Positions 52,733-61,856 of a stretch of DNA of 64,000 nucleotides are shown piece after piece; position 1 is the first letter of the stretch, and every line of letters begins with the position of its first letter. A model generated the notes under the pieces. It had not been told where the DNA came from. It searched no databases and was given only the letters and a program-made list of their open reading frames with translations. The DNA comes from Paracoccus onubensis. GTDB taxonomy: Bacteria > Pseudomonadota > Alphaproteobacteria > Rhodobacterales > Rhodobacteraceae. Location: the NCBI RefSeq assembly GCF_003591515.1, contig NZ_QZCG01000003.1, positions 1 through 64,000 on the forward strand, read 5' to 3'. The position numbers and the translations under genes are program-made.

Positions 52733-55096
52733 CTATAGCTTCACCCGTTTCAGCCGCAGCGCATTGGCGATGACCGAGACCGAGGACAGCGACATCGCCG
52801 CCGCCGCGATCATCGGCGATAGCAGCAGGCCAAAGACCGGATAGAGCAGCCCTGCCGCCACCGGGATCCCGGCTGCGTTATAGATGAAAGCAAAGAACAG
52901 GTTCTGTCGGATATTGCGCATGGTGGCCACGGCGAGCTTGCGGGCGCGGACAATGCCGGTCAGGTCGCCGCCCAGCAGGGTCAGCCCGGCGCTTTCGACC
53001 GCCACATCGGCGCCCGTGCCCATGGCGATGCCCACATCCGCCGCCGCCAGCGCCGGCGCGTCATTCACCCCGTCGCCGGCCATGGCGACCTTGCGGCCAT
53101 TGGCGCGCAGCCCGTCGACCAGATCCTTCTTGCCCTCGGGCAGCATCCCGGCGCGGACTTCGTCGATGCCCAGTCTTGATGCCACGGCCTGCGCCGTGCG
53201 TTCATTGTCGCCGGTTGCCATGATCACCTTGATGCCCAGATCGTGCAGGTCATGGATCGCCGCCTCGGCGGTGGACTTGATCGGGTCGGCCACGGCGACC
53301 AGCCCCGCCAGCCTGCCATCCAGCGCCACGAACATGGCGGTCTTGCCATCGCCGCGCAGGCGGTCCGCAGTCTCCTCGCCGGTGTCGCAGTCGATACCAA
53401 GCGAGGTCATCATGGCGTTGTTGCCAAGCGCCACATCGCGGCCATCGACCTTGCCGATCACACCCTTGCCGGTGACGGCCTCGAACTCCTCGCCATTGCC
53501 AAGGCTGAGCCCACGCGCCTTGGCGCCCTCGACGATCGCCTCGGCCAGCGGGTGTTCGGATGCGCGTTCCAGTGCGGCGGCTGCGGCCAGCAACTCATCC
53601 TCGGCCACGTCGCCGAAGCTGGTCACATCGGTCAGCGCGGGCTTGCCTTCGGTCAGCGTGCCGGTCTTGTCGACGATCAGCGTGTCCACATCGGCCATCA
53701 GTTCCAGTGCCTCAGCATTCTTGACCAGTACGCCGGCCTGCGCGCCGCGCCCCGCTGCCGTGGTGATGGAAATCGGCGTCGCCAGCCCAAGCGCACAGGG
53801 ACAAGCGATGATCAGCACCGAAACCGCCGAGGCAATGGCGAAGACATAGGACGGGCTGGGGCCAAAGATCAGCCAGACGACAAAGGCCAGAATGGCGATC
53901 ACCACCACCGCAGGCACGAAGATCGCCGAAACCCGGTCGGCCAGCCCCTGAATAGGCGCTTTGGAGCGTCGCGCGCCGGCGACCATCTGGACGATCTGCG
54001 ACAGCACCGTATCGGCGCCGACATCGGTGGCGCGGATCGCCAGCGTGCCGTTCTTATTAATCGTGCCGCCGGTCACGCGGTCGCCCTGCACCTTCTCGAC
54101 CGGCACCGGCTCGCCCGTGATCATGCTTTCATCGACGGAAGAACGGCCCTCGACCACCTCGCTATCGACCGGCACGCTGTCGCCCGGCCGCACGCGCAAG
54201 AGATCGCCTGCCGTGATGTTTTCCAGCGGCGCGTCATATTCCGTGCCATCGGGCAGGATGCGCCGAGCGGTCTTGGGCGCGAGATCCATCAGCGCCCGGA
54301 TAGCATCGCCGGTGCGCTCCCGCGCCCGCAGTTCCAGCACCTGCCCGACAAAGACCAGGGCGACGATCACAACCGCAGCCTCGTAATAGGTGCCGACGAT
54401 GCCGCCCATTCGGTATTCCTCGGGAAAGATGCCCGGCAGGAAGGTGGCGAAGAGCGAATAGAGATAGGCCGCGCCGACACCCAGCGAGATCAGCGTCCAC
54501 ATGTTCGGTGAGCGGTTTTTGAAGGAATCCAACCCGCGCTGAAAGAAGGGCCGCGCCGCCCAGAGCACGATGGGCGTGGCCAGCAGGAACTCCAGCCAGA
54601 CGGCGGTGCGGTGCCCGATCCAGTCACGGACCGGAATGCCCACCATCTCGCCCATCGTCAGGATCAACAACGGCACCGCAGCGGCCACGCTGACCCAGAG
54701 CCGCCGGGTGAAATCAGTCAGTTCATGGCTGGGTTCATCCGAGGGAATCATCGGCTCCAAAGCCATGCCGCAGATCGGGCAGGCGCCGGGTTCGTCGCGG
54801 ACGATTTCGGGATGCATCGGGCAGGTCCATTGCGTGCCTGCCGGGGCGGATTTTTCGACCTTGGCCGCCGCGCCCGAGGCGTAGAACCACGGATCGCCGT
54901 CGAACTTCGACTGGCAACCGTCCGAGCAGAAATAGAAGGTCTGTCCCTCATAGTCGCGGTGCCGGGCCTCGGGCTTGATCGTCACCTGCATGCCGCAAAC
55001 CGGGTCGATGGCCTTGCCGGGATCAGCCTGTGCCGGTGCACCACCGTGTGTCCCGTGATCGTGATGCCCATGCGAATGATCGTGATTGTGGTCCAT
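52733..55096 (-). CDS. copA: copper-translocating P-type ATPase
   Basis: A 787-aa P1B-type Cu exporter. The N-terminus is His-rich, followed by a YHS-type domain ([30 protein letters not shown]) and a heavy-metal binding motif TCPMHPEI...CPICGMAL, instead of the usual ferredoxin-like HMA domain. The ATPase core has the CPC metal motif in [12 protein letters not shown] (about residue 430), [11 protein letters not shown] (phosphorylated Asp), and [20 protein letters not shown]. Its start faces csoR across two operator palindromes. Confidence 0.94.
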   Translation of the reverse strand: MDHNHDHSHGHHDHGTHGGAPAQADPGKAIDPVCGMQVTIKPEARHRDYEGQTFYFCSDGCQSKFDGDPWFYASGAAAKVEKSAPAGTQWTCPMHPEIVRDEPGACPICGMALEPMIPSDEPSHELTDFTRRLWVSVAAAVPLLILTMGEMVGIPVRDWIGHRTAVWLEFLLATPIVLWAARPFFQRGLDSFKNRSPNMWTLISLGVGAAYLYSLFATFLPGIFPEEYRMGGIVGTYYEAAVVIVALVFVGQVLELRARERTGDAIRALMDLAPKTARRILPDGTEYDAPLENITAGDLLRVRPGDSVPVDSEVVEGRSSVDESMITGEPVPVEKVQGDRVTGGTINKNGTLAIRATDVGADTVLSQIVQMVAGARRSKAPIQGLADRVSAIFVPAVVVIAILAFVVWLIFGPSPSYVFAIASAVSVLIIACPCALGLATPISITTAAGRGAQAGVLVKNAEALELMADVDTLIVDKTGTLTEGKPALTDVTSFGDVAEDELLAAAAALERASEHPLAEAIVEGAKARGLSLGNGEEFEAVTGKGVIGKVDGRDVALGNNAMMTSLGIDCDTGEETADRLRGDGKTAMFVALDGRLAGLVAVADPIKSTAEAAIHDLHDLGIKVIMATGDNERTAQAVASRLGIDEVRAGMLPEGKKDLVDGLRANGRKVAMAGDGVNDAPALAAADVGIAMGTGADVAVESAGLTLLGGDLTGIVRARKLAVATMRNIRQNLFFAFIYNAAGIPVAAGLLYPVFGLLLSPMIAAAAMSLSSVSVIANALRLKRVKL

Positions 55097-55112
55097 GACT
55101 CTCTCCCGGCAA

Positions 55113-55129
55113 ATACCTATAGGGGGTAT
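55113..55129. promoter_or_regulatory. CsoR-type operator 1
   Basis: ATACC-TATAGGG-GGTAT, an inverted repeat with G/C core, 17 bp before the copA start region. Its form (TACC, TATAGGGG, GTA) is that of known CsoR boxes. It should repress copA when copper is low. Confidence 0.7.
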
Positions 55130-55141
55130 ATCAGACTTGCT

Positions 55142-55162
55142 CTATACCCCTTGAGGGTATAG
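55142..55162. promoter_or_regulatory. CsoR-type operator 2
   Basis: Perfect 8-bp arms CTATACCC and GGGTATAG around 5 nt, 34 bp before the csoR start codon. Same half-site as operator 1, so one regulator probably controls both divergent transcripts. Confidence 0.75.
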
Positions 55163-55196
55163 CACAAGCCTCAGATGTTGAAGTTCGGAGCCCTCC

Positions 55197-55478
55197 TTGG
55201 CGCATGACAAGCAGAACCGAGACGCGATCCTGAAGCGGCTTTCCCGCCTGAACGGTCAGGTGCAGGGCGTCTCGCGCATGGTCGAGGATGGGCGCTATTG
55301 CGTCGACATCCTGAACCAGACCGCCGCCATCCGGTCTGCCCTGCGCGGCGTCGAACGCTTGCTGATCGAGGATCACGCGCGAAGCTGCATGGAAGACGCG
55401 ATCCAATCCGGCGATCAGGACCGTCAGCGGGTGATGTTCCGCGAGGTCGTCGAACTGATGGAAAAGGTACGCGACTGA
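55197..55478 (+). CDS. csoR: CsoR-family copper-sensing repressor
   Basis: A 93-aa four-helix repressor that lets go of DNA on binding Cu(I). The family's ligand set is visible: Cys in GRYCVDILNQ, and His and Cys in DHARSCMEDAI. The start is TTG at 55197 with GGAG upstream; an internal ATG would remove the first helix. It is divergent from copA and overlaps the next gene by 1 nt. Confidence 0.88.
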   Translation: MAHDKQNRDAILKRLSRLNGQVQGVSRMVEDGRYCVDILNQTAAIRSALRGVERLLIEDHARSCMEDAIQSGDQDRQRVMFREVVELMEKVRD

Positions 55479-55801
55479 TGCGGTTCCTGCTATCGGCACT
55501 GCTTGCCGTCATGCTGGCGGTGACGATGCCACTGGCCCTGACCGGCGCCGCCTCGGCGGAAGCATCGTCGATGGCCTCGATGGCCGAAACATCCGCGTCG
55601 CCAGTCGCGCATGAATGCTGCACCACGCAGCCGGATTCTCCACATGGCGACTGTGCGGCCTGTGCCGCCATCGGCAATGCCGAAATCACGCCCAACGCGG
55701 CCCGCTTGCCACGCCGAATCCGACACTTTCCCCCGCTGCAAGATATGAAATCGGCCAGGCCGCGCTTGCCGCTGCCCCCTCCGCGATCCGCTGCTCTCTG
55801 A
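55478..55801 (+). CDS. small exported Cys-rich protein
   Basis: A 107-aa protein with signal peptide (FLLSALLAVMLAVTMPLALT, cut after ASA) and a short mature part with HECCTTQ and HGDCAACAAIG, apt for metal binding, then a basic Pro-rich tail. It is coupled to csoR by overlap (TGATG). Similar proteins accompany copper loci; function not known. Confidence 0.68.
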   Translation: MRFLLSALLAVMLAVTMPLALTGAASAEASSMASMAETSASPVAHECCTTQPDSPHGDCAACAAIGNAEITPNAARLPRRIRHFPPLQDMKSARPRLPLPPPRSAAL

Positions 55802-55894
55802 CGCCACATGGCCCGAGGGGCCACAAGCCGATCAACTGCGCCATGACAGGGATGAATGACCCTACGGCGCGCAATATCCTGAAAGACATCAGAT

Positions 55895-56374
55895 ATGAGC
55901 AATCATCACTTCTCGCGTCGCGGGGCGATCCTTGCGGTCGCGGCGATACTGTCGACAGCCTCTACCCTTGCCTTTGCCGCCATCGGTTCGGACGAAAAGC
56001 CGAACCTGCTGAGTGTCACCAAGGACCCCGGCTGCGGCTGCTGCGGCGCCTGGGCCGATCTGGCCATCGAGGCGGGGTTCGAGGTCGAGATCACTGAGGC
56101 CAGCGACTATGTCGGTATGAAGCGCGACGCCGCTGTGCCCGAAAACCTGTGGTCCTGCCACACGACCCGGATCAGCGGCTATATCGTCGAGGGCCATGTG
56201 CCCTTCGCGGCCATAAGGCAGCTTCTGGAACAGCGCCCCGACATTACCGGGATCGCCGTGCCGGGGATGCCCGCCGACTCGCCGGGCATGGGTGGCGGGG
56301 TCGAGGCCACCGCCGAGGTCATCGCCTGGGGCGGCATTGCCGGTGACGGTCGCGCCTTTCCGCTGGACGGGTAG
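55895..56374 (+). CDS. DUF411 metal-binding periplasmic protein, copy 1
   Basis: A 159-aa exported protein with N-terminal signal (RRGAILAVAAILSTASTLAF) and the DUF411 signature: KDPGCGCCGAWADLA, then SCHTTRISGYIVEGHVPFAA and AVPGMPADSPGM. The clustered cysteines and the later Cys-His are thought to bind copper. A second DUF411 gene is at 62843-63310. Confidence 0.88.
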   Translation: MSNHHFSRRGAILAVAAILSTASTLAFAAIGSDEKPNLLSVTKDPGCGCCGAWADLAIEAGFEVEITEASDYVGMKRDAAVPENLWSCHTTRISGYIVEGHVPFAAIRQLLEQRPDITGIAVPGMPADSPGMGGGVEATAEVIAWGGIAGDGRAFPLDG

Positions 56375-56377
56375 CAG

Positions 56378-56833
56378 ATGACGCGCAACGCACTCATCCT
56401 CATCGCAGCGGTCGGTCTGGCCGCTGCGATCCTGATCCTCTGGCGCGGCAGCGGGGCCACCGGAACAGCCGCGCAGGATCAGGCCGTGATCGCGCTTGGC
56501 CAGCGGCTCTACGTCGATAACTGCGCCAGTTGCCACGGCGCCGATCTGGAAGGCCAGCCGGACTGGCAGACCCCGCTCGCAAGTGGCCGCTATCCGGCGC
56601 CCCCGCATGACGAGACCGGTCACACATGGCATCACGCCGACGCGCTTCTGGTACAGATCATTCGCGACGGCACGGCCGCCGTGGTCGGCGATGGGTATAA
56701 AAGTGACATGCCCGGCTTCGGCGATGTCATGAGTGACGACCAAATCGCCGCCGTTCTGGCCTATATCAAATCTACCTGGCCTGAACGGGAACGGGCAATC
56801 CAGAGCCGCATCACCAAGGACAGCGCGCCGTAA
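56378..56833 (+). CDS. membrane-anchored class I cytochrome c
   Basis: A 151-aa cytochrome with an uncleaved N-terminal helix (ALILIAAVGLAAAILIL), heme site CASCHGADLEG and a distal Met in SDMPGFGDVMS. It should carry electrons in the periplasm, perhaps to the multicopper oxidase encoded nearby. It follows DUF411 by 3 bp. Confidence 0.88.
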   Translation: MTRNALILIAAVGLAAAILILWRGSGATGTAAQDQAVIALGQRLYVDNCASCHGADLEGQPDWQTPLASGRYPAPPHDETGHTWHHADALLVQIIRDGTAAVVGDGYKSDMPGFGDVMSDDQIAAVLAYIKSTWPERERAIQSRITKDSAP

Positions 56834-56871
56834 CACCCCGGCGCGACACCACCATAGCCAAGGAGTTTCCC

Positions 56872-57144
56872 ATGAAGAAAAGAACCGCCGCCATCGCCCT
56901 GACGCTGCTCGTCCTTGCCGGATGCGCGGCCCAGGCGCCCGATATCGCTGCCGAAGCGGCCTCGCCGTATCCCATTCCGAACGAGGTCGTCGCCATCGCC
57001 GGCCCCAACCAGGACCTGACAACGGCGCGGCTGGACCCGGCGGATGATTGCTATTGGTATTATCATGTCGGGCCGGTCGAAACGACGCTGGTGCCGCTGC
57101 GGGCGGCCAACGGCAACCATATCTGCAACGCGCGTACGTCCTGA
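56872..57144 (+). CDS. small lipoprotein
   Basis: A 90-aa lipoprotein with lipobox LVLAGC, then a short mature region with two cysteines (DDCYWYYHVGPVE, NHICNAR). AAGGAG precedes the ATG. Last gene of the csoR-side run; it converges on the L,D-transpeptidase gene. No family recognised. Confidence 0.72.
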   Translation: MKKRTAAIALTLLVLAGCAAQAPDIAAEAASPYPIPNEVVAIAGPNQDLTTARLDPADDCYWYYHVGPVETTLVPLRAANGNHICNARTS

Positions 57145-57171
57145 CGCCCGGCCTCGCCAGAGGGCGACCGT

Positions 57172-57822
57172 TCAGCTGATGGCCGTCACGCTGCCCTCCG
57201 GCGAATAGAGATAGGCGGTCGCGCCGATCTGGACGCGTGGATAGAGTCCGTTGATATGGGCCATGACCATGCGGACGCAGCCGGAACTGGCGCGGCTGCC
57301 GATCGAGGTCGGAAACGGCGTGCCGTGAATGCGCAGATAGGTGTCGCGCTCGCCGAGATAGAGATAAAGCGCCCGTGACCCGAGCGCATTCCGGGGACCG
57401 GGCTCCATGCCGTTTTCATACTGCGCATAGACCTCGGGTTCGCGCTCGATCATGTTCCTTGTCGGGGTCCAGTGCGGCCATTCGGCCTTGCGCTTTATTG
57501 TATAGGTCCCCGGCTCGTAAAGATCGCCCCGGCCGATGGCCACGCCGTAACGCATCGCCGTGCCGCCCTCTTCGATGTGGTAGAGGTATCGGGCCACGGC
57601 ATCGACATGGATATCGCCCGGCACCAGACCGTCATTCGCGACAATCCGCTGCGGCAGGAAACGCTGGTGCAGGCCCCAAGGATTGGGGCCGCCGGCTTCC
57701 ACCTCGGCATCCCAGGCGGCCTTCTGCGCCGCGTCGGGCCAGGTCGAGGCCATAAGCGGGCTGGCGGCGGAGGCCGCGAACAGCGCCGTCGTCGTTCGGA
57801 TGAAATGTCTGCGTGTCAGCAT
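57172..57822 (-). CDS. L,D-transpeptidase (YkuD domain)
   Basis: A 216-aa exported enzyme with a twin-Arg-like signal (LTRRHFIRTTTALFAASA). The YkuD domain has the His in LRIHGTPFPTSIG and the Cys in RASSGCVRMVMAHI, the usual His...Ser-x-Gly-Cys-Val-Arg arrangement. It cross-links peptidoglycan or attaches proteins to it. ATG 57822 is preferred over 57867. Last gene of the multicopper oxidase operon. Confidence 0.85.
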   Translation of the reverse strand: MLTRRHFIRTTTALFAASAASPLMASTWPDAAQKAAWDAEVEAGGPNPWGLHQRFLPQRIVANDGLVPGDIHVDAVARYLYHIEEGGTAMRYGVAIGRGDLYEPGTYTIKRKAEWPHWTPTRNMIEREPEVYAQYENGMEPGPRNALGSRALYLYLGERDTYLRIHGTPFPTSIGSRASSGCVRMVMAHINGLYPRVQIGATAYLYSPEGSVTAIS

Positions 57823-57903
57823 GTGATTGCTCCTCGTAATGGTTGTACCTTCAGATGAATGCGGCAAGCGCAGCGGGATCCGCGATTGCCGAACCGTATC
57901 GCA

Positions 57904-58425
57904 TCAGCGCCCATCGACCTCGGGCGTCGCCGCTGGCCCGCCTTCCAGATCGGCGATCAGCGCCTTCATCTCCGCGATTTCCAGCGTCTGGGCCTCGATG
58001 ATGCTGTCCGCCAGCGCCCGCACGCGAGGATCCGAGATATCCGCGCGGGTGGATGTCAGGATCGCAATCGAGTGATGCGGAATCATCGCCTTCATCCAGG
58101 CGGTATCATCGACCGTTGCCTGACTGCGAACCAGAAACAGGCCGAGGGCAAAGGCCAGAATTGAAAGGCCTGCGACGGTCATATTGGCGCGCTGGTTGCG
58201 ATACATCCCAAGCATGAAGGCCAGCATGATCAGCGCCATGGCGCCGCCCATGTAAAGCGCCATCCACATCCGGGTCTGGCTGAAAAAGACATGATCCATC
58301 GCCCAGGTGTTCAGATACATCAGCCCGAACATGATCACCGTCGAGGTAGCGATCATCGCCGCAAAACGGCCATAGCTTCCGCCGCTCTGGCTTCCGTGGC
58401 TATTGTGTCGATCAGAATTATCCAT
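57904..58425 (-). CDS. DUF305 membrane protein
   Basis: A 173-aa protein with three membrane helices (FAAMIATSTVIMFGLMY, MWMALYMGGAMALIMLAFM, MTVAGLSILAFALGLFLV) followed by the DUF305 core MKAMIPHHSIAIL and EIAEMKALI. The paired His and Met residues are typical of the copper-linked DUF305/CopM-like group. Confidence 0.84.
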   Translation of the reverse strand: MDNSDRHNSHGSQSGGSYGRFAAMIATSTVIMFGLMYLNTWAMDHVFFSQTRMWMALYMGGAMALIMLAFMLGMYRNQRANMTVAGLSILAFALGLFLVRSQATVDDTAWMKAMIPHHSIAILTSTRADISDPRVRALADSIIEAQTLEIAEMKALIADLEGGPAATPEVDGR

Positions 58426-58449
58426 AGCGTTGTCCTTTCGTGAAATGCT

Positions 58450-59067
58450 TCAATTGCCACGCGAGGCCGCAACCAGTTCGGCCAGTTCCGTTGATGAAAT
58501 GGCGCCAAAGCGCGAATCCGATCCGGCGATGAAGGTGGGTGTGCCGACAAGCCCCATCGCCTCGGCCAGCGCATTGGACTGCTGGATATGTTGGGCAATC
58601 TCCGGGCCGCCCATATCGCGCTGCAACTGCTGAGTGTCTAAACCCATGGATCGCGCAACACGCAGGACGCTGGCCCTTTCGGCCCGGGGTTTCTGACTCA
58701 TCAAGGCGCGATGAAAGTCGGCGTAGCGGCCCTGCTTGCGCGACGCCAGCGCCGCGCGGGCCGCGAAAACCGAACCCTCGCCAAAGACCGGCCATTCCCG
58801 CATCACCATCCGCAAGCCGGGATCGGCTCCTAACACGGCATCCACCACTGGCATCATCGCACGGCAGAACTGGCAGTTATAGTCGAAGAACTCGATCAGA
58901 GTCGCATCGCCGTCAGGATTGCCGAAGATCGGCGCATTCGCGTCATGTTCAAGCTGCCTGCGGAATTCGGGTGGAAGCGAATGACCAGCCCAAGATAGGC
59001 GCGGTGCGATGGCCATCGCCGGGGCGGTAAGGGCCAGGGTCAGGATCATGCGTCGCTGAAACATCAT
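58450..59067 (-). CDS. DsbA-family thiol-disulfide oxidoreductase
   Basis: A 205-aa exported thioredoxin-fold protein. Signal peptide (MILTLALTAPAMAIAPRLSW), active site FFDYNCQFCRAMMP (CQFC) and cis-Pro loop VGTPTFIAGS. It probably keeps cysteines of the neighbouring exported proteins in the right state under copper stress. It follows the multicopper oxidase by 10 bp. Confidence 0.87.
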   Translation of the reverse strand: MMFQRRMILTLALTAPAMAIAPRLSWAGHSLPPEFRRQLEHDANAPIFGNPDGDATLIEFFDYNCQFCRAMMPVVDAVLGADPGLRMVMREWPVFGEGSVFAARAALASRKQGRYADFHRALMSQKPRAERASVLRVARSMGLDTQQLQRDMGGPEIAQHIQQSNALAEAMGLVGTPTFIAGSDSRFGAISSTELAELVAASRGN

Positions 59068-59077
59068 GTCACTCCCG

Positions 59078-60574
59078 TCACGCCGAGACCGCGAACGTCG
59101 TCATCATGCCGCTGGCAAGATGCGGCATGTGGTGACAATGCAGCATCCATTCCGCCGCCTCGCCCGCATCCAGCGCCACCGTGACCATCGACATGGGCGG
59201 CACATAGACCGTGTCGCGCAATGCACCGGAAAACCGTCTGCCATTGATCGCGACAACTTGGAAATGATGGCCATGCAGATGCATGGGATGGCCCATCATC
59301 GACATGTTGTGGAACATGATCTCGACCCGCTGGCCTGTTTTGGCCGTAACCGGAATCCGATCCTCGAACACGCGGTCGTTGATGGTCCAGCGATAGGGCT
59401 GCATCTGCCCGCCCAGCATCACCATGGGTGATGCATCGGCAACTCGTTCCGTCAGCGGAGCAACGGCCCGCAAGGCGGCTTCCTGTGCAAGGTCGATATC
59501 GAATGCAGGTGCGGCCTCGTCTGCCATTCCAAGCATGACCGGCACCTTGGCGCCAGCGGTCGCAAGGATAAGGCCGGTGCGCTCCTGCGCGCCTTCGCGC
59601 AGAGCAAGGATCGGCCATGCGCCGCCTCCGGTGGGCAGGTCAAGCTCGATATCCAGGCGCTGCCCCATGGCCAGACCAAAGCGCGTTCCTGGCAAGGGCT
59701 GCACCGGCTGGCCATCCACCGCAACAAGCCGACCCGGAACCTCGCCGCTGTCGAGCCAGAATACCGTGGCCGCAGCCCCGTTGATGACCCGCAGCAGGAC
59801 CCGGCCACCCTTTTCTACCCGCACAACTTCCGGGTCGCTCAAGGTGCGGTCATTCACCAGATAGGCATCGAAATCGAAGTCGTTCAGGTCCATCTGCATC
59901 CCGGCCATACCGGGCATGGACATGCCGCCCATTTCCGACATCCCATCCATGGCCATACCGCCCCCCATGTCATGACCGGCATGGGGATCGGCTGGTTGTG
60001 ACAATTCGGCTTCGGCGGCCTCGTCATGCCCCTTTCCCGAGCGGATTTCGTCCAGCACCTCTTCCGGCGGGCGGAAGGAAAAATCATGCAGGAACATGGT
60101 GACCTCTTGCCGATCAGCTCGCAGATCCTCGGGGCGGCGGACGATCAGGGGTGCGGCCAGCAACTGCATCTCCTGAATGGGCACATGGCTGTGCATCCAG
60201 TGCGCGCCTGCTGCGGCCTCAAAATCATAGGCACGCGTCTCTCCTGGCTGCAGCAGCGGCATCGGCATATCGGGAACGCCGTCCTGCGCGTTCGGCGGGA
60301 TCTGTCCATGCCAATGAATGATCGTCGGCTCGGTCAGATCATTGTTCAGGTCCAGCAGGAAACGCTGGGCGGGGTCTAGAATCAGCCCGGGCGTTCCGTT
60401 GCCGTTAATCAGCCCGAAAACCGTGGCGGCGCGGCCATCGATGTCAAGCGTGCGCGTCGTTGCCTGCAATGCCAGCGCGGCTGGCTGCGCAAAGCCCGCG
60501 CGCGGGGTGGCAAAAGCTGCGGCCATGGCAGCGGATGCGGTCAGAAAGCCGCGGCGATTCAGTGTGCAAGTCAT
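59078..60574 (-). CDS. multicopper oxidase (copper-resistance type)
   Basis: A 498-aa periplasmic oxidase with Tat signal (LNRRGFLTASAAMAAA). Copper ligands occur in order as IIHWHG, HWMHSHVP, HPMHLHGHH and MLHCHHMPHLASGM, giving type 1, 2 and 3 sites. A His/Met-rich insert (HAGHDMGGGMAMDGMSEMGG, SMPGMAGMQM) at about 200-235 is like the CopA/CueO Met-rich regions that bind Cu(I). It oxidises Cu(I) to Cu(II). First large gene of the operon. Confidence 0.92.
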   Translation of the reverse strand: MTCTLNRRGFLTASAAMAAAFATPRAGFAQPAALALQATTRTLDIDGRAATVFGLINGNGTPGLILDPAQRFLLDLNNDLTEPTIIHWHGQIPPNAQDGVPDMPMPLLQPGETRAYDFEAAAGAHWMHSHVPIQEMQLLAAPLIVRRPEDLRADRQEVTMFLHDFSFRPPEEVLDEIRSGKGHDEAAEAELSQPADPHAGHDMGGGMAMDGMSEMGGMSMPGMAGMQMDLNDFDFDAYLVNDRTLSDPEVVRVEKGGRVLLRVINGAAATVFWLDSGEVPGRLVAVDGQPVQPLPGTRFGLAMGQRLDIELDLPTGGGAWPILALREGAQERTGLILATAGAKVPVMLGMADEAAPAFDIDLAQEAALRAVAPLTERVADASPMVMLGGQMQPYRWTINDRVFEDRIPVTAKTGQRVEIMFHNMSMMGHPMHLHGHHFQVVAINGRRFSGALRDTVYVPPMSMVTVALDAGEAAEWMLHCHHMPHLASGMMTTFAVSA

Positions 60575-60614
60575 ATGAATAATCCATCAGACCCCGTAGG
60601 GCGAACCATGTTCG

Positions 60615-60630
60615 GCACCTTGAAAGGTGC
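60615..60630. promoter_or_regulatory. palindrome between the small Cys/His gene and the multicopper oxidase
   Basis: GCACCTT-GA-AAGGTGC, perfect 7-bp arms, in the 69-bp gap between the two genes. It may be a MerR/CueR-like operator or an RNA hairpin that tunes expression between the genes. No T-run follows, so it is not a standard terminator. Confidence 0.45.
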
Positions 60631-60643
60631 GGCAAGCAAGTGT

Positions 60644-61018
60644 TCAGATGGATTTCGGAGGGCGGTATCCGGGGCCGACCAGACGGCCCTCACGTGTCAC
60701 CGCTATAGAGTGCCATTTCAGCGAATGCTCGGTCTCAACAGGCGCAAATTGCGCGGCAGCAAGCCAAGGCGTAGGTGTGCCAACACATACAATCGCACAG
60801 GCATCGGTCATATCGTGCCGAGAGGTTTCCCCCGAAGAGCCGTGCTCATGCCCGCCTTTGTCGCCGGGATTGCTGATCGAAGCGACAAAGTGATCGGCCG
60901 ACAGTCCGGCTGTGCCAGCACTTTGCCCATGCTGCGTCACGCCCGCGAACACGAGCAGGACCACAAGCAGAGAACATATCGCGCGGCACATCATGTGGTT
61001 GAGTTGGAACCTATGCAA
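60644..61018 (-). CDS. small exported protein with Cys and His (copper-operon leader gene)
   Basis: A 124-aa protein with a signal/membrane segment (AICSLLVVLLVFAGVTQHGQ), a His-rich part (GGHEHGSSGETSRHDMTDAC) and a cysteine pair (CAIVC). A start at 60994 (MMCRAIC) is also possible. It is first in the operon before the multicopper oxidase, 69 bp apart. Its place resembles the small leader proteins of copper operons; role unknown. Confidence 0.6.
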   Translation of the reverse strand: MHRFQLNHMMCRAICSLLVVLLVFAGVTQHGQSAGTAGLSADHFVASISNPGDKGGHEHGSSGETSRHDMTDACAIVCVGTPTPWLAAAQFAPVETEHSLKWHSIAVTREGRLVGPGYRPPKSI

Positions 61019-61026
61019 CTAGCTTG

Positions 61027-61055
61027 ACAATAAGCAGGACAGGCTCTCGTTGCAA
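61027..61055 (-). promoter_or_regulatory. candidate promoter of the multicopper oxidase operon
   Basis: On the minus strand TTGCAA (61055-61050) and TATTGT (61032-61027) are 17 bp apart and lie 9 bp before the small Cys/His gene. If used, the message would have a very short leader. No operator similar to the CsoR boxes is seen here. Confidence 0.4.
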
Positions 61056-61231
61056 TTCACGGAGTAATCAACAGAGGGTGTAGTTTTTTCCCTTCTGAGC
61101 CATTGACCGGCAGCCCTCCCCCGGGGTTCTGCCACCTTCCGCCTCCCCGCCGGTCTGAGTGGCGATATATGACTTGCCCTGCGCGCGAGGCTGAGCCTCA
61201 AGTGGGATGCAAGAAGGAGACGCTGGGTACG

Positions 61232-61715
61232 GTGAAACGATTGAGGTTGAACGAGAAATCAGTAAGTAAGGCGGCACCGGAACCGGGTCGGGACTACCAG
61301 ATTTTTGACAGTGAGGTTCGGGGATTTGTCACCTGCATCTACCGCTCGGGCAACCGGGCCTTCACGCTGGACTACCGCTATGCCGGGCGGCGGCGGCGGA
61401 TGACGCTGGGGCGTTGGCCGGAATGGTCGACGGCGGCGGCGCGGGAGCCGGCCAAGGAGTTGCGCCGCGACATAGATGCTGTGGGCGATCCGCTGGGCGT
61501 GAAGGAAGACGGGAGGGACGCGCCCGCAAGCTCAAGGGATCGAAACCAACGCCGGTGTGCGCCAACCGGGTCGGCGAGGTGCTCCGAAAGATGTTCACCT
61601 ATGCGCATAGCTGGGCTGGCGTGAGGACAATCCGGCATCGGGCTTCCGCCGCCGGATCGAGAACCCGCGCGAACGGTGGCTGCCACTGGGGGATCAACAA
61701 TCGTGGTCGGAAGTA
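61232..61715 (+). pseudogene. broken P4-type tyrosine integrase (N-terminal part)
   Basis: The frame from GTG 61232 gives RLNEKSVSKAAPEPGRDYQI and RRRRMTLGRWPEWSTAAARE, the DUF4102 arm-binding domain of P4-like integrases. After about 61500 the homology moves to another frame (ANRVGEVLRKMFTYAHSWAG) and then a third (DNPASGFRRRIENPRERWLP). At least two frameshifts and no catalytic domain, so it is dead. Confidence 0.8.
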
Positions 61716-61856
61716 AGTGGTTGCCGCCTGCCGTCAACGGGCCAACGTAAAATGCTGCGCCAAGCATGCAATGGCAGGTCTGGTGATTGCTGCAATGCAG
61801 CGACGAACCGAGCGCAGAAGGCCGCTCTGGGCCGCCAGTGACGGCGGCCCGGTCCA

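Noticed and set aside
53243..54511. 422-codon plus-strand ORF
   Set aside because: Antisense to copA, which has all P-type ATPase motifs; this frame is His/Arg/Asp/Gln-rich.
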